64,000 bases of DNA from Pleurostoma richardsiae. Lineage: Eukaryota; Ascomycota; Sordariomycetes; Calosphaeriales; Pleurostomataceae. The DNA lies in the NCBI GenBank assembly GCA_030052745.1, contig JANBVO010000017.1, forward strand, positions 62,001 to 126,000, read 5' to 3'. The translations under genes and the position numbers were made by a program. Shown piece after piece: positions 45,712-55,984 of the stretch (position 1 is its first letter; each line of letters opens with the position of its first letter). Under the pieces are notes generated by a model. The model was not told where the DNA came from. It did not search any database and saw nothing but the letters and a program-made list of their open reading frames with translations.

Positions 45712-46628
45712 TCAGATCCTTTCGACTTCCCACATGAGCCTCGTAGTCAGGGGGTCATCCCAGTGTCCCTTCTCACCGTTCAATCCCAGCCCGTCATGCA
45801 TCCACCCACGGACTTCCCAGTTGGTACCAGTCCTCCGCCCAACTTCCTTCCACATACTCGTGAAGCTCTCCACGTTGTGCTTGTAGAAAGCTTTGCCTCC
45901 GTTCCACTCCCAAATCCCAGCCTTGGTCCTGCCCACGCTATTTCCCACTACGAGGGTCCCCGGCTTACTACTCATGAACTCCGTGATGCGCTCGCAAGCC
46001 TGTGTCTGCCCCTCGAGGTCCCACAGATGCAGGAACATGCCCACGTGAGCCACGTCAACGGTCCCCTTCAGGGCCTCGGCGTCTTGGTTCGTCCGGTCCA
46101 TCAGGTCCGCGATGATAAACCGAGTGGCCAGCGTCTGTCTGTCGCCGAAAAAGTCGTAGGAAGCATCGACGAATCCCTCTACCTTCTCGAGTCCAAACAT
46201 GTTCGTTGAGGGGCATCCGTCGAGCGCGAGATACCTCATGTCCTGACCAATGGCGCATCCGATATCAAGATAGCGAGCTCCCCCTTTGAGAGATTCGACG
46301 ATGCGTTCGTAGGACTTTTGGCGCTGGATCGTTATCGACACGAACTTGAACTGCCCGACGCATGGATATGCCCATACGCCCCAGAGCTTGTCGCGCTGTT
46401 CTCCTTGCATCAGCTAAGTCTCATCCTTCCCCTTGTACTGACTTTCGCGCGCGATTTGGGGCAGTCAAAGCTATGATACGAAGGACTCACAAACTCGAGT
46501 ATATGGGGAATAACCCTGTCTGGAGATATATGACTATACTCCTCCAGCAGCCGGCGTGTCTCGTCCGGGACAGTGGTCAATGTTTCGTCGTAGAAGCCCA
46601 CATCCTTCCCGTGCTCCCTCCAAGCCAT
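45712..46628 (-). CDS. SAM-dependent methyltransferase (fungal small-molecule type)
   Basis: Two exons (46628-46491, 46413-45712) give 279 residues. The first exon reads FYDETLTTVPDETRRLLEEY, and the second begins LMQGEQRDKLWGVWAYPCVG, the usual opening of this fungal class I methyltransferase group. Motif I is ARYLDIGCAIGQDMRYLA, motif II follows with MFGLEKVEGFVD, and VDVAHVGMFLHLWDLE is the motif IV region. Relatives occur in polyketide and terpenoid clusters and also alone. Here no synthase is nearby, so the acceptor is open. It ends 176 nt from the convergent galactanase-like gene. Confidence 0.87.
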
Positions 46629-47359
46629 TGTCTGCCACAGATAACTTCGATCAGCAGACTAGCACTCTAGCTCCGCGGGCGCGGTGTTGGCGAGTTGTAA
46701 AGGCAGTATGTGGAACCTACGCTCATGCTCAATCACGGTCAGGATTCGCTCTATAGAGAAAAAGAAGTGATGCGGCTTAGGAGATGCGACGCTGCTTCAA
46801 TTGCACCCCGCAGTTATATGGGAGGGGGGATAACTCGGCGCCGTTACGTCGGAACGATTGTCCCTACGCTGATAGCGCTTACCGAATGACGCCAGCACTG
46901 TGCATGGCAACTGCATTAGGCCGTGTCATCCGATACGCAGCAGGGATGGAGAGCTTGTCAAGCGCATCTGATGTTGCTCATGTATGCGACTTCGATCGAA
47001 AAGATGTGCGTCTCATGTCATTGGCAGAGGGGTGTCCTCCCCGGCTGCAGGTGGCGCGTTTGGAACGATCATGGTGCAGCTCACCATGCTTTATATGGTT
47101 GAGCTGGCCGACAGTTGCCGGCTAGCCATCGGACCGCTTCCGAACTCCGGCTTTTAGTTCCGTCCAAGTTTCGCAGAGCCCGGATGCCGCCAACACCGCA
47201 GGGTAGGTTGTTCATGGTAGCATACAGTACCACACATAAGCTGACAAGATTGGATGCGGGCAAGCCTTTTCATTTTGCGTCGGACGACCAACGAATGGTT
47301 TATCAGATATCTTTGGCTCGACAGGCTGAGAAGACCTAGCTTACTTCTCTGACGGTCAT
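46629..47359. other. Spacer, no gene recognised
   Basis: About 730 nt between two minus-strand genes. A 113-codon plus-strand frame (46784-47125) has no supporting feature. Confidence 0.5.
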
Positions 47360-48243
47360 TCAATGCTTGCGGCTGGCGACTACCTGCTCCATGATGCGAT
47401 CCCAGGCTACAGAGCCGTCGTGACTTGACTCGATGCTGCTTAGTTGAATACCCAAATCTCTATCTTGATCGGTGCCTGGCTTGTACGAGCCTGTGTCATT
47501 GTCGACGAGGCTTTTGGAGATCTCGTAGCTCATCTCCGGATGCCCTTGGAAAGTTACGATACCCTTGGCCCGGTTAATAAAGATTTCATTCCTCTCGCCG
47601 AGAGCTTCGAGTCCGGGCGCAGGGACAGAAACAACACGTCGATGATACTTGTGAAGCATCTACGGCCGAGATCAGGTCAGCAACGGGGAACTTGGGAGAT
47701 GGGACGAGAGAGATTGGGGACATTACCAGACTATCTCGGCCGAAAAATTCCTTGCCAGACGCAGTCAGAGCAATCTTTTCAACGCCAACCTTCATCAATT
47801 TTCGTTTGTTAGCATTATTACAGACACTGCTCAGCTCGAGTTTGCAACAGACGCACCCTTGCTCCACCTCTGAGCCAGCCGATCTCACCACCCAAAGCTT
47901 TATTAACTGCTTGATGACCCCAGCAAATGCCGATCAAGGACGGTCCGGATTCGGCCTTAGCAACCTGTTTCACGAGGCTCTGAATGCCGACGACCCAAGG
48001 CGGGAACGTAGGCTCGAGGAGATTGTACACTCCACCGGTCAAAACGATCAAGTCGATTGTCGATGGATCCGGGAGAGCATCCCCGGCCTGTGCATGACAA
48101 ACACTGACTTGGGCATCTGGAACGGTACGTCGGATATTGTCCTTGATGGAATCTATCGTCCAACCGCCCCAAGGCTTTTCGGTGCTGTAGTTCTGAATAA
48201 TTACTGCCTTGAACGGCCGAGCAGATATCAGTGCATCACCCAT
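47360..48243 (-). CDS. Class I glutamine amidotransferase-like protein
   Basis: Three exons (48243-47857, 47789-47727, 47659-47360) give 249 residues. The GATase1 triad is complete: Cys 107 in LIGICWGHQ, and His 190 and Glu 192 in TFQGHPEMSYE. The oxyanion strand reads DLIVLTGGVYNL. Size and order match the small stand-alone fungal GMP-synthase-like GATase proteins related to yeast YLR126C, some of which are thought to be peptidases rather than ammonia donors. It has no synthetase domain. The first residues (MGDALISARPFKAVIIQNY) lack a targeting signal, so it is probably cytosolic. The middle exon codes for only 21 residues and both its junctions are phase 0. Confidence 0.9.
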
Positions 48244-49200
48244 AGTGAAAGTTTCAGTGAAGTGGCGGGCCTAAGAAGGAGAAGTAAGTGATTACAAGCA
48301 GGGTCGAGTTGTGTCTTGTTGATGAGGGGAATGTGCTTGAGCCGAGACAGAGAGCGTTCTATCAAGCGTGCTTATCTTCAAGGGAATCTCCGCTGATAGC
48401 CCTGATAGCCTAAGTAGCCAACTAGCGCTCCCTGGGTCTCCACCCCGGCATGATAAAGTCCTGTCCATTAGTTACAAGGCCGAGTCCATTTGTCGCGGGA
48501 AATTCCGGGGAGCCCGTGTTTGAGTCCTAAGGGTAGAGAAGGGACATTTTGAACAAGTCGAGACCCAATGATCTTCCTCTCGTTCGCCCATATCGGTCAT
48601 GTCCAAGATGTGTAAACCCGCAATTTTGTTACTATGTCCGAAGTTGGCATGGAGAGCCCTACGTAAATTTTCTGGCGGTCAGCGGGATAATGCAAGATGT
48701 CGGTTGAAGCCAGTCGCCATAGAAGCCTGGCATCAAGACTTTTGCTAGGTACCAGTATCTCGAAACTCGCCCTTACAGATTGTGCAGACGGCACAAATAT
48801 CTGTCTCATTTCTATCCCCCATCATTATCGCCTTCAGTCGCTCTATACATCTCGGAATAGCTGTCTATTCGATTCCCGCGCTATTAGGCTTGAATTACTG
48901 CAGACACCGAGAACGGTCTCAGGGGTTTGTTAAGCGAGTGCTTCGTCTGTTGTGGTCGTCTTGAGGAAGTATCGAGAGTTATATTTCGCCTCTTCAACTA
49001 GTCGCGATCTACCTAGCTTGTCTGTGACAAATGAGAAACTTCATGGGACGTAAAGACTGGCGACAGTTAGAAAATCATTTGAAAAACAGTATCACAAAAG
49101 AGTGACGGGCATGGCAGTAGTCCAGCTAAAAAGTCGGAGTGAAACATGAAATACCAAGAACCACCAAGAACCGGACAATATATCCGCAGTCTTTTACTGA
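48244..49200. other. Spacer, no gene recognised
   Basis: About 960 nt between two minus-strand genes. No coding motif was seen. Confidence 0.5.
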
Positions 49201-50342
49201 CTAATCATGTCCCTGCGTCTCTTTGTGGCGCTTGACGTTATCATAGCGCCCTTGATAGCCACAGGAGCATTCAGCCTCTGGGACCTTTTTTATGTGATTA
49301 GCCTTAGCCCACTCGCGATGATGAGACCAGTAGTGGCGGGTCCTGTCCTTCTCTTCAGCATAACCCTCGAGGTTTGGACACATATGGCATTTGAGTGGCT
49401 TCTCGTGGGTTTTCAGGTGCTTCCTGTTCTTGGTCAGTCTTCTTCTCTTACTCTAGGACGGATGTGAGACGAGCATCTAGACTGACCTGTGCTCATATTT
49501 CTTTCCGAAGGACTTATGACATGTCTTACAGATATATTGCTGACTCGGACCACTTCCATCCTGGAGAGACTGCCCTTCTGAGAAAGGCAGTGTGGAGTTG
49601 ACCTGGTGTAAAGGATCGGGCGCTGAATAACTGCTTGAAGGATGAACTTGCTGTGATGGAATGTGGCTTGATGTATCAACAGGAAGTTGACCATCTTCTT
49701 GGAGATGGGTGTGTTGCGTTGCTGAAGCAAATGTGACAGAAGTATTGAAAGACAGATCCGCAGATCCCAAAACACTCGAGTCCATGGGGTTGGGATAAGA
49801 ATCCTATGGATTATATTGCTCGCCAGATCCGATTAGAGTAGAATCAGACGGGTCCCAGGGGCCAGGATTAGCAGTCGTAGCTAAACTATACGATGACGTG
49901 TCGGGAAAGTCGCAGTGGGTCGCACCACCGGAATAAAGAAAGGGATTGTTGTCAACGGAGAACGGTGCTAGGTTCGTGGAATCCTCATAACCCATGCCGC
50001 CTCCGTAGTCCATATATTCATCCTGGTAGGCCTCGTCGGATGCTTGTTCCTCTGTCTGGGGTTCCTTTCCCTTTGACGAACTTCCAGGGGGCATTCCGGA
50101 ATTGCTTAGAAAGTCAGGGAACGTGTAATTCTCGAGTGACTGGGAATTCAGCAGAGTGAAACTATGTCCCGATATGACAACCCAGGTTAGTTGTGTGGGA
50201 TGACAAGTTCAGACAAGAGAACAAACCAATCCTCGAGGCCTAGCAAATTCTCAAGTTGAGAATCAAGGTACGAGTCGTATTCGTCTGGCTCAGGTTGCAA
50301 GGGTGTGTAGTACTGAAAATCCGTGATTTGAATGCTACCCAT
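49201..50342 (-). CDS. C2H2 zinc-finger protein with an in-frame stop in the predicted frame
   Basis: The exons by signal and phase are 50342-50227, 50161-49488 (open end 49487) and 49423-49201. The N-terminal part (MGSIQITDFQYYTPLQPEPD, then acidic and Ser-rich sequence) looks like an activation region. The C-terminus has a classical finger YICKTCHKSFGKKYEHRKHL ending KTH, then KCHMCPNLEGYAEEKDRTRH and a third variant finger ECSCGYQGRYDNVKRHKE. A TAG at 49804-49806 lies in the common frame between the two halves. Possible explanations are an unrecognised intron (weak donors GTATAG or GTCTGA could reach an AG near 49775), two separate products, a real loss-of-function change, or a sequence error. 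I prefer an unrecognised intron or a damaged gene, without deciding. Related factors carry a nuclear activator role. A 12-bp minisatellite lies upstream. Confidence 0.6.
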
Positions 50343-51199
50343 GTGGATGCATTGGCGCGAATTACTCCGCTAGACTTGTCGACAATACGTTGAGTCTTCT
50401 TGTCCGTTGTAGGTCAACTCTGGCAACAAGCCACCATTAATATCGATATTAATTTGTTTCCTGCACAATTGAGGAGGTCCTGAATGAGGTCGCACTTCAA
50501 GAGACTTGTCTGTTCGAGTCATACCGGAGAGTCCGTGCGAAATATATCCTCGAAGCATAAGAGCGTGTGATGCCTTCCCAGGCGCCTTCGAGTCTCTATT
50601 ACAAGTCTGCCTCGTCTCTTCAACTTGAAGCTATGAGGCCTGCTATGAGGCCTACCATGAGGCCTACTGTGAGGCCTACTGTGAGGCCTACTGAGGCCTA
50701 CCGTGAGGCCTACTGTGAGGCCTATCACAGCCTCATTGTCCTAGCTTGGACATGTAACAAGGCCTGCTGGAGGCCGACTGCATGGTGACTGGAGTCCAAT
50801 TGCAGGCACTCTTCTTGAAAGATAGAGATGTGGTGTTAACGCAGAAGCCTCCAGAAGAACTGGGATAGATGCCATTGGCAAACGCATCGAGGCAGTGATT
50901 GAACCAACAGTCATGGTGACGGCCCTCAGTTCTTTTTACATATGTTCATTGGCTTAGCGGCTGAAATCGGCGAGTAATGGCGGGTTGCCTGACAGCCGGA
51001 GATTGGAGGCCTTCGCTTCTCGACCTAGTCGATTAGATACGTCGTTATCTTCAATGAAGGAATCATTTTCTCTGGTGATGTCAGGAGATTAGTATATATT
51101 CCGCGCAATGTCTAGCTCAGGTAGAACACAAAGAGAGGCAATCAAACTCAACGGATCCGAGAACCACTCCAACAAATTCATTCAATCTAAGTTGTCACC
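50343..51199. other. Divergent spacer with minisatellite
   Basis: About 860 nt between the C2H2 gene and the deaminase gene. It holds the 12-bp tandem repeat listed separately. Otherwise no gene was seen. Confidence 0.5.
50631..50724. repeat. 12-bp minisatellite (CTGTGAGGCCTA)
   Basis: Eight units of the consensus CYRTGAGGCCTA lie head to tail, with changes at positions 2 and 3 and one unit shortened by 2 nt. The GAGGCCT core is itself partly palindromic (AGGCCT). The 2-nt deletion breaks the open frames on either strand, so the array is probably non-coding. It lies about 290 nt upstream of the C2H2 start codon. Confidence 0.9.
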
Positions 51200-53106
51200 A
51201 TGTCTACCATTGTCGCCCCGAGAACACATGTTCAGCTCAACAGGTGTCATACACAGCAAATATCACCTGCGCTAGGTAACTCTACCATTCAAGATTACTG
51301 AATTATAACGCTGACTTCTGCTGCTAGTCAAGCCATCCACAGTTGTTGCTGAATCTAGACACATCCTTATTCAGCCGGAGGTTATACCCATGCCGGCAAA
51401 ACTCCTGAGACGATTCTATGAGCCGATTGTGCTGCTAGTAGCATTGACAGAGACGTTCAAGAAACGAAGATTCAAGGGCGGAGATCAGTCTGGGGACTCC
51501 GCTGGATCGGCGGAGCGTACTTTCCACGGCTTTTTGAATAAAGTGTGCCAGATATGCGACACAGAGCCGGGTCCGAAGACAACAACCGCGGTTGCCCTTC
51601 TGGACCTTCCTGACGGTGTTGAATATCGCTTTGCTTCCAATCAACGCAATAAATCCGAGATTGCTGCTGTTGAAGCCTTCATATCGAATATCCTTACAAC
51701 TCTAGGAGAGGCTCAAGATGAAGCAGTGGATAATCTATCACAGGAGCTGTTGCGACAATCCCTTCAAAACTGCAGAGTCAGAGTCTATGTCTATGCTAGG
51801 AGCCTCCGACGATTCTCTGAACAATGTATTAACGAACTAAGCAAGGATGCTACAAGCAATCAATGTAAGGAGACGAGCAATCGAGCGTTGGACTAATTCT
51901 CGCTAACCCACCTCCGTAGCTGAGCTTCTAGCGAATGAGTTGTACGAATTACGCGAACTGGCTGCCTTTTCTATGCAGAACGTAGATGGTAATGAGCGAG
52001 AACTGCCTCCTTGATTGAGCCCCAAGTTATGCTAACAGCCACATCTAGCAGCAGCGTTCCGTCGTTGCGAGGACCTAGTTCGAGCCATCGGCCGCTTATA
52101 CAAATCAGACACCATTGAAGCAATACGACTCAAGGCCAAGGAAGATGAAATGGATGAGAAGGCGTGCTGGTGCGAATTGCTACATGCTATAGGCCGCTTG
52201 CACTCCTACCTGCGTGCCGTTGACGGCATCATCTCAGCACGGAAACAGTGGCCTAAAGCATTCATCAATCCCAAAGTCAGCTTTGTTCCTTCTAGCCAGC
52301 CAGCTTCCAATCCGATGCTCCAGAAATCCCGGCTTGGCGGGCAATGTGCAGATGAAATAATTGGCCGGATGACATCTGAGGCAGACGAGATGGAGAAATA
52401 CAAGGGTCTCGCAGCAGAGACTCAGATGTTCGGTTTGGATGAGAATATACGGAAGCAAGCACTAAAGTCTTCTTTCAGGCCCATTATCCATGCCGAAGTT
52501 CTGGTCCTCAACTCGCTAACACAAGAAACCGGCGGAACTCGTCCATCTCGGTTCTTCCTTAGGTACAGCCACATAGGCTGCAGTAAACCGACATGTCGCC
52601 TCTGCGAATACTACTTCGATGCTCACCCTAGTGACGTTCGGGTTCGACCTGGGCATAGGAATCTCTACCCGAACTGGAAGATGCCGGACGTCTACTGGAA
52701 AGGCGGGGTTCAAGAACGCCAGCGCATCATCAACAAGATGCTTCCAAAGATCCGAGATGACACCTTCAGGACCTTAAGCGAGAGGAGACCGGAAGGGAAG
52801 CCGCACGACTCAAACACAGAGACAAGTCGTCCTCTCGGCATCGAGGATCTCGCCGCGTCGCTAAACGGACTTGAATTCGAGACCTCCGAGGCATCAAGTC
52901 CGGAGTACTCGCCAAGTGAATTGGACGTCATCAAAGGATACGTCTTTGGGAATGAGGAGACCGAGACGATCGAAGAGGAAGACGACGGCTGGTCCGTCCA
53001 GGGGGACGTCACAGAAGACGCCCCTGAAGCCGAGGTCGAGGGAGTTGGCGTTGTAGACGACGATGATGACGAGGACGGTGGTGTTCTCTTGTTCCGAGGG
53101 AGGTGA
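51200..53106 (+). CDS. OTT_1508-type nucleic-acid/nucleotide deaminase-like protein
   Basis: Four exons (51200-51275, 51328-51864, 51920-51988, 52049-53106) give 579 residues. The C-terminal half carries a zinc-deaminase signature: IIHAEVLVLNSL (His 375, Glu 377), then FLRYSHIGCSKPTC and RLCEYYF (Cys 405, Cys 410 and Cys 413). The pattern HAE...CxxxxCxxC followed by a short helix matches the OTT_1508-like deaminase family (named from Orientia), common in fungi and of unknown substrate. The N-terminal ~350 residues are helical with no recognised domain. The C-terminus is strongly acidic (EEEDDGWSVQ, DDDDDEDGG). Deaminases of this group have been proposed to act in conflict or self/non-self systems, but this is inference for the fungal members. 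It is divergent from the C2H2 gene. Confidence 0.82.
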
Positions 53107-53678
53107 TGAACCTAGTGGAAGTTGGAGGTGCCAGATCGTCTGTTTCAAGGCTTGATTTGCCCGGTCAAGAGGAGTGTTGTTTCCTGACCCAGTTTCATTG
53201 CACCCAAATGATATTTCCACGCTTTCACGATGCGATATATTTTGTCACTCATCAAACCTGATCGGGAGGACATCTGTCATCTGGAATCGATAATTCAAAG
53301 AGGGCATCAGATCCCGTTAGCCCTCTGGGTCCTCCGGATATCCAGCAGGACGATTTGCCACGACATATCCTTCAATTACCAGCACCGTATAGGCTCTCTT
53401 TGCCATAACTGCATCGTATAAGCGGAAGAGTCTAAATATGCAGGGTCTGTCTCGAAGTCTGAGCACATCAGCAGCTAAGGTATCTCTCTATACATGGATG
53501 AACAACTCCCGCTCCTCATTCGCCTTGTTGAATTCAACACCCAGTCCCAACCCTAAACACTCATGCGTAAAACTTCATGATGGACAGGCCAACCCTCCCT
53601 CGAAGCTGCATCGACCCAACCTTCCCTTCACCTAACGCCACACCTCGGACGACCATCATTGACATGAATCATTGATCA
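53107..53678. other. Convergent spacer
   Basis: About 570 nt between the ends of the deaminase and GT92-like genes. No gene was recognised. Confidence 0.5.
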
Positions 53679-54692
53679 TCACTTAACCCACCGCAGCATC
53701 TCCGGACAGTGGACGTGCGGCATCTCTTCAACGTGGTTCCAGAAGCCCCAGTCCTTCGGATCCGACATCGCATTACCCCGGCTGATCTTCTCCTCGTACT
53801 CCTGCCTGCTCTTGACAGCGTAATGGTGGAGGGCCAGCCTATCCCGCGTGATGGGCTGGCGGAAGGCGTAGTGCTCTATCCAGTCCCCGTGCTCGCCCAC
53901 CGTGATGGCGCCCTGCTTCAGGTAGAACTTGTGGGGGTTCTCCATCGACTCGTAGTATGCCAGCCTCACGATGGACTTTATGTGCTTGTTGTCGGAGGCT
54001 TCGTTGTTGTCCTCTGGGTCGTCGTAGATGCACTCGGTGTAGGCCTGCATCACAGAGTTGGCGCGGATGAGCTGGCCGTTGGACGTGTGCATCCTCCAGT
54101 TAACGCCAACGGCGCCGATGGCATCGATGGGCTCGAAAGACTTCAGGACTTCGTTTATGGTCTCCGAGCCGGGAGTGTCAAAGTACTCGTCGGCGTCGAT
54201 GAATGCCATCCACGTATGGCCGTGCTGCTGCCCGAACGCGATGCACTCATCATAGACCTTGGCCTGCATGTAATGGATCCGTTCCGACTCGTCGTAGTAG
54301 TGGAACTCGATGGCCTCGGCCGGTATGGGGTAGGTGTCGAGGAAGTCGGAGACCGGCGGGCTGGATCCATCGTCCATAATGTAGAATTTCCTAATCCCCA
54401 TGTTGTAGTAGTGATGCTGCAGCCATTCCGGCAGGTCGGGGGCCTGATTCCTAATCGCTAGACAGACAGCGACGTACGCGTCGTCCGGATTGTTGCTGAT
54501 TCCGCTGCCGGCAAGGATAGCAGATCCCGACCCTTTCAGGGTCTCAAGAAGGGACCCCAGCTGAGCGTTTCCCGGCGCGTCCCCCCACCGATCATAGAAG
54601 AGCAGTGCCGGCAGAACAATTCCGACAAGGGCGCAAGCAAGGAGCAGCAGCCTCCGCCGCGATGCGAACTCCAGGAACGTGGGCGCCGACAT
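53679..54692 (-). CDS. Type II membrane glycosyltransferase, GT92-like (glyco_tranf_2_4)
   Basis: This is a single exon of 337 residues. A membrane anchor (RRRLLLLACALVGIVLPALLF) sits near the N-terminus with a short cytosolic tail, as in Golgi transferases. The catalytic domain shows AVCLAIRNQAPDLPEWLQHH, GIRKFYIMDDGSSPP, the metal-binding FIDADEYFDTP, and WRMHTSNGQLIR. These are the usual blocks of GT92/DUF23-like and glyco_tranf_2_4 proteins. It should move a sugar from a nucleotide donor in the Golgi lumen. Donor and acceptor are unknown. The C-terminal RWVK follows a last helix, and no retention signal is seen. Confidence 0.9.
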   Translation of the reverse strand: MSAPTFLEFASRRRLLLLACALVGIVLPALLFYDRWGDAPGNAQLGSLLETLKGSGSAILAGSGISNNPDDAYVAVCLAIRNQAPDLPEWLQHHYYNMGIRKFYIMDDGSSPPVSDFLDTYPIPAEAIEFHYYDESERIHYMQAKVYDECIAFGQQHGHTWMAFIDADEYFDTPGSETINEVLKSFEPIDAIGAVGVNWRMHTSNGQLIRANSVMQAYTECIYDDPEDNNEASDNKHIKSIVRLAYYESMENPHKFYLKQGAITVGEHGDWIEHYAFRQPITRDRLALHHYAVKSRQEYEEKISRGNAMSDPKDWGFWNHVEEMPHVHCPEMLRWVK

Positions 54693-55984
54693 GCTTTCCC
54701 CCGAGGAAGATGACGTGGACGGCGGATTTCTCCGTTGCAGTCTAAAGGAAGAGGGAAGGGACGGCAGGATCTTTGAACAGCGTCAGACTCCTTCCATGAC
54801 CTCGAGAGGCCAGATCGTGGGTCAATAACCTGCTCGCATTCCTCGTATTCCTGCCCAGTGGCGGCTGAACGAGGGTCATGAGATGGTCGTATCACGGATC
54901 CGAGACACCACTTTCTGTCATCGCGAGACAGTCTTATATTTCGCGCGACTGCGCGCCAATGGCGATCGTCATCGACCTCATTTATTGCCTCGGCACTAAG
55001 CAAGGGATCAGCTTGTCTCATTTTGCAGATAAAATTTGCCTCCATCGAAGCTACGCGTACACTTTACGTGGCCCTGACTTCCCAAGGGGCTGGTAGTCTA
55101 GGCTAGGGTGACAGACCACCTTAGCTCTAACCACTAACGCCATGAACCATCGCTATCTGAGGCAAAGCATAGATTGCCGGTGGTGGAACTCAATAACGCA
55201 ACTCTGTGCCGCAGTGTGCAACACGCAAGAACCCGCAAGTTGGGTTACACTTGTGCACGGCTGAGGACGAACTTAATTTAGACAAGCAGCCAAGCCTTAA
55301 GACGCCCGTATTGCAGCAGGCTTAAACCTTTCTCTCTCACTGACACAGCCGGAACCGGCCGAGGGAGGGAGGTAGGCAGGTTGAAGCTTTGCACCAAGTG
55401 GGCTCCCGCTATCTTAGCGAAGCATCCAGGCGGGCCGCTGGCACGCTAGAGCTGACATTTTCCCGTATTCTGATTGCACGGTCCCGTATTGGAACATTGC
55501 AGCGGTGTTTCAAAACAAGCACGCCTTTCCCACCAAAAATGGAGTTGGAAAACTAGGGTCAAGACACACAGACAGATCAGACCATCCAACACTAGAGACA
55601 GATCGGTACTCAACAACCGCCTTTACCCGCTAATACCTCGGCTTCAGAGCACTCACTGCACGCATCCGCGGCACTACGGAATACATGAGGCTTTCGTGCC
55701 TCCGTCGCTGGCCCGCGTCCCGTCCCGTCCCGGAGCCGCCGCGCGGAGCGGAGCCGGTGGTGATACGGAGGGAGCCGTCGCCGACTCCGGCGATACGAGA
55801 TCTGGAACAATCATCGGAGGCCGAAGTCGGAAAGGCTCGGTAAGACGTGACCTGCATGAAGGAGTTTCCGGAGAAGATCCTGTAACCGCTGAAGAGGCTT
55901 AGTCGAGTGAGTTCGAAGACTAGGCGACTTGCGGGTTTTGCGACGAGGCCAAAGCCCACGCCATCTTTGAGCCCATATTACCCC
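54693..55984. other. 1.3-kb spacer, no gene recognised
   Basis: It carries the promoter of the GT92-like gene and the 3' flank of the second Zn2Cys6 gene. A 142-codon frame (55474-55902) has no motif and a biased composition. A short GTAGGTAGGCAGG tract lies near 55370. Confidence 0.5.

Noticed and set aside
55474-55902. 142-codon plus-strand frame
   Set aside because: No motif, composition driven by GC-rich repeats, and no support from flanking signals.
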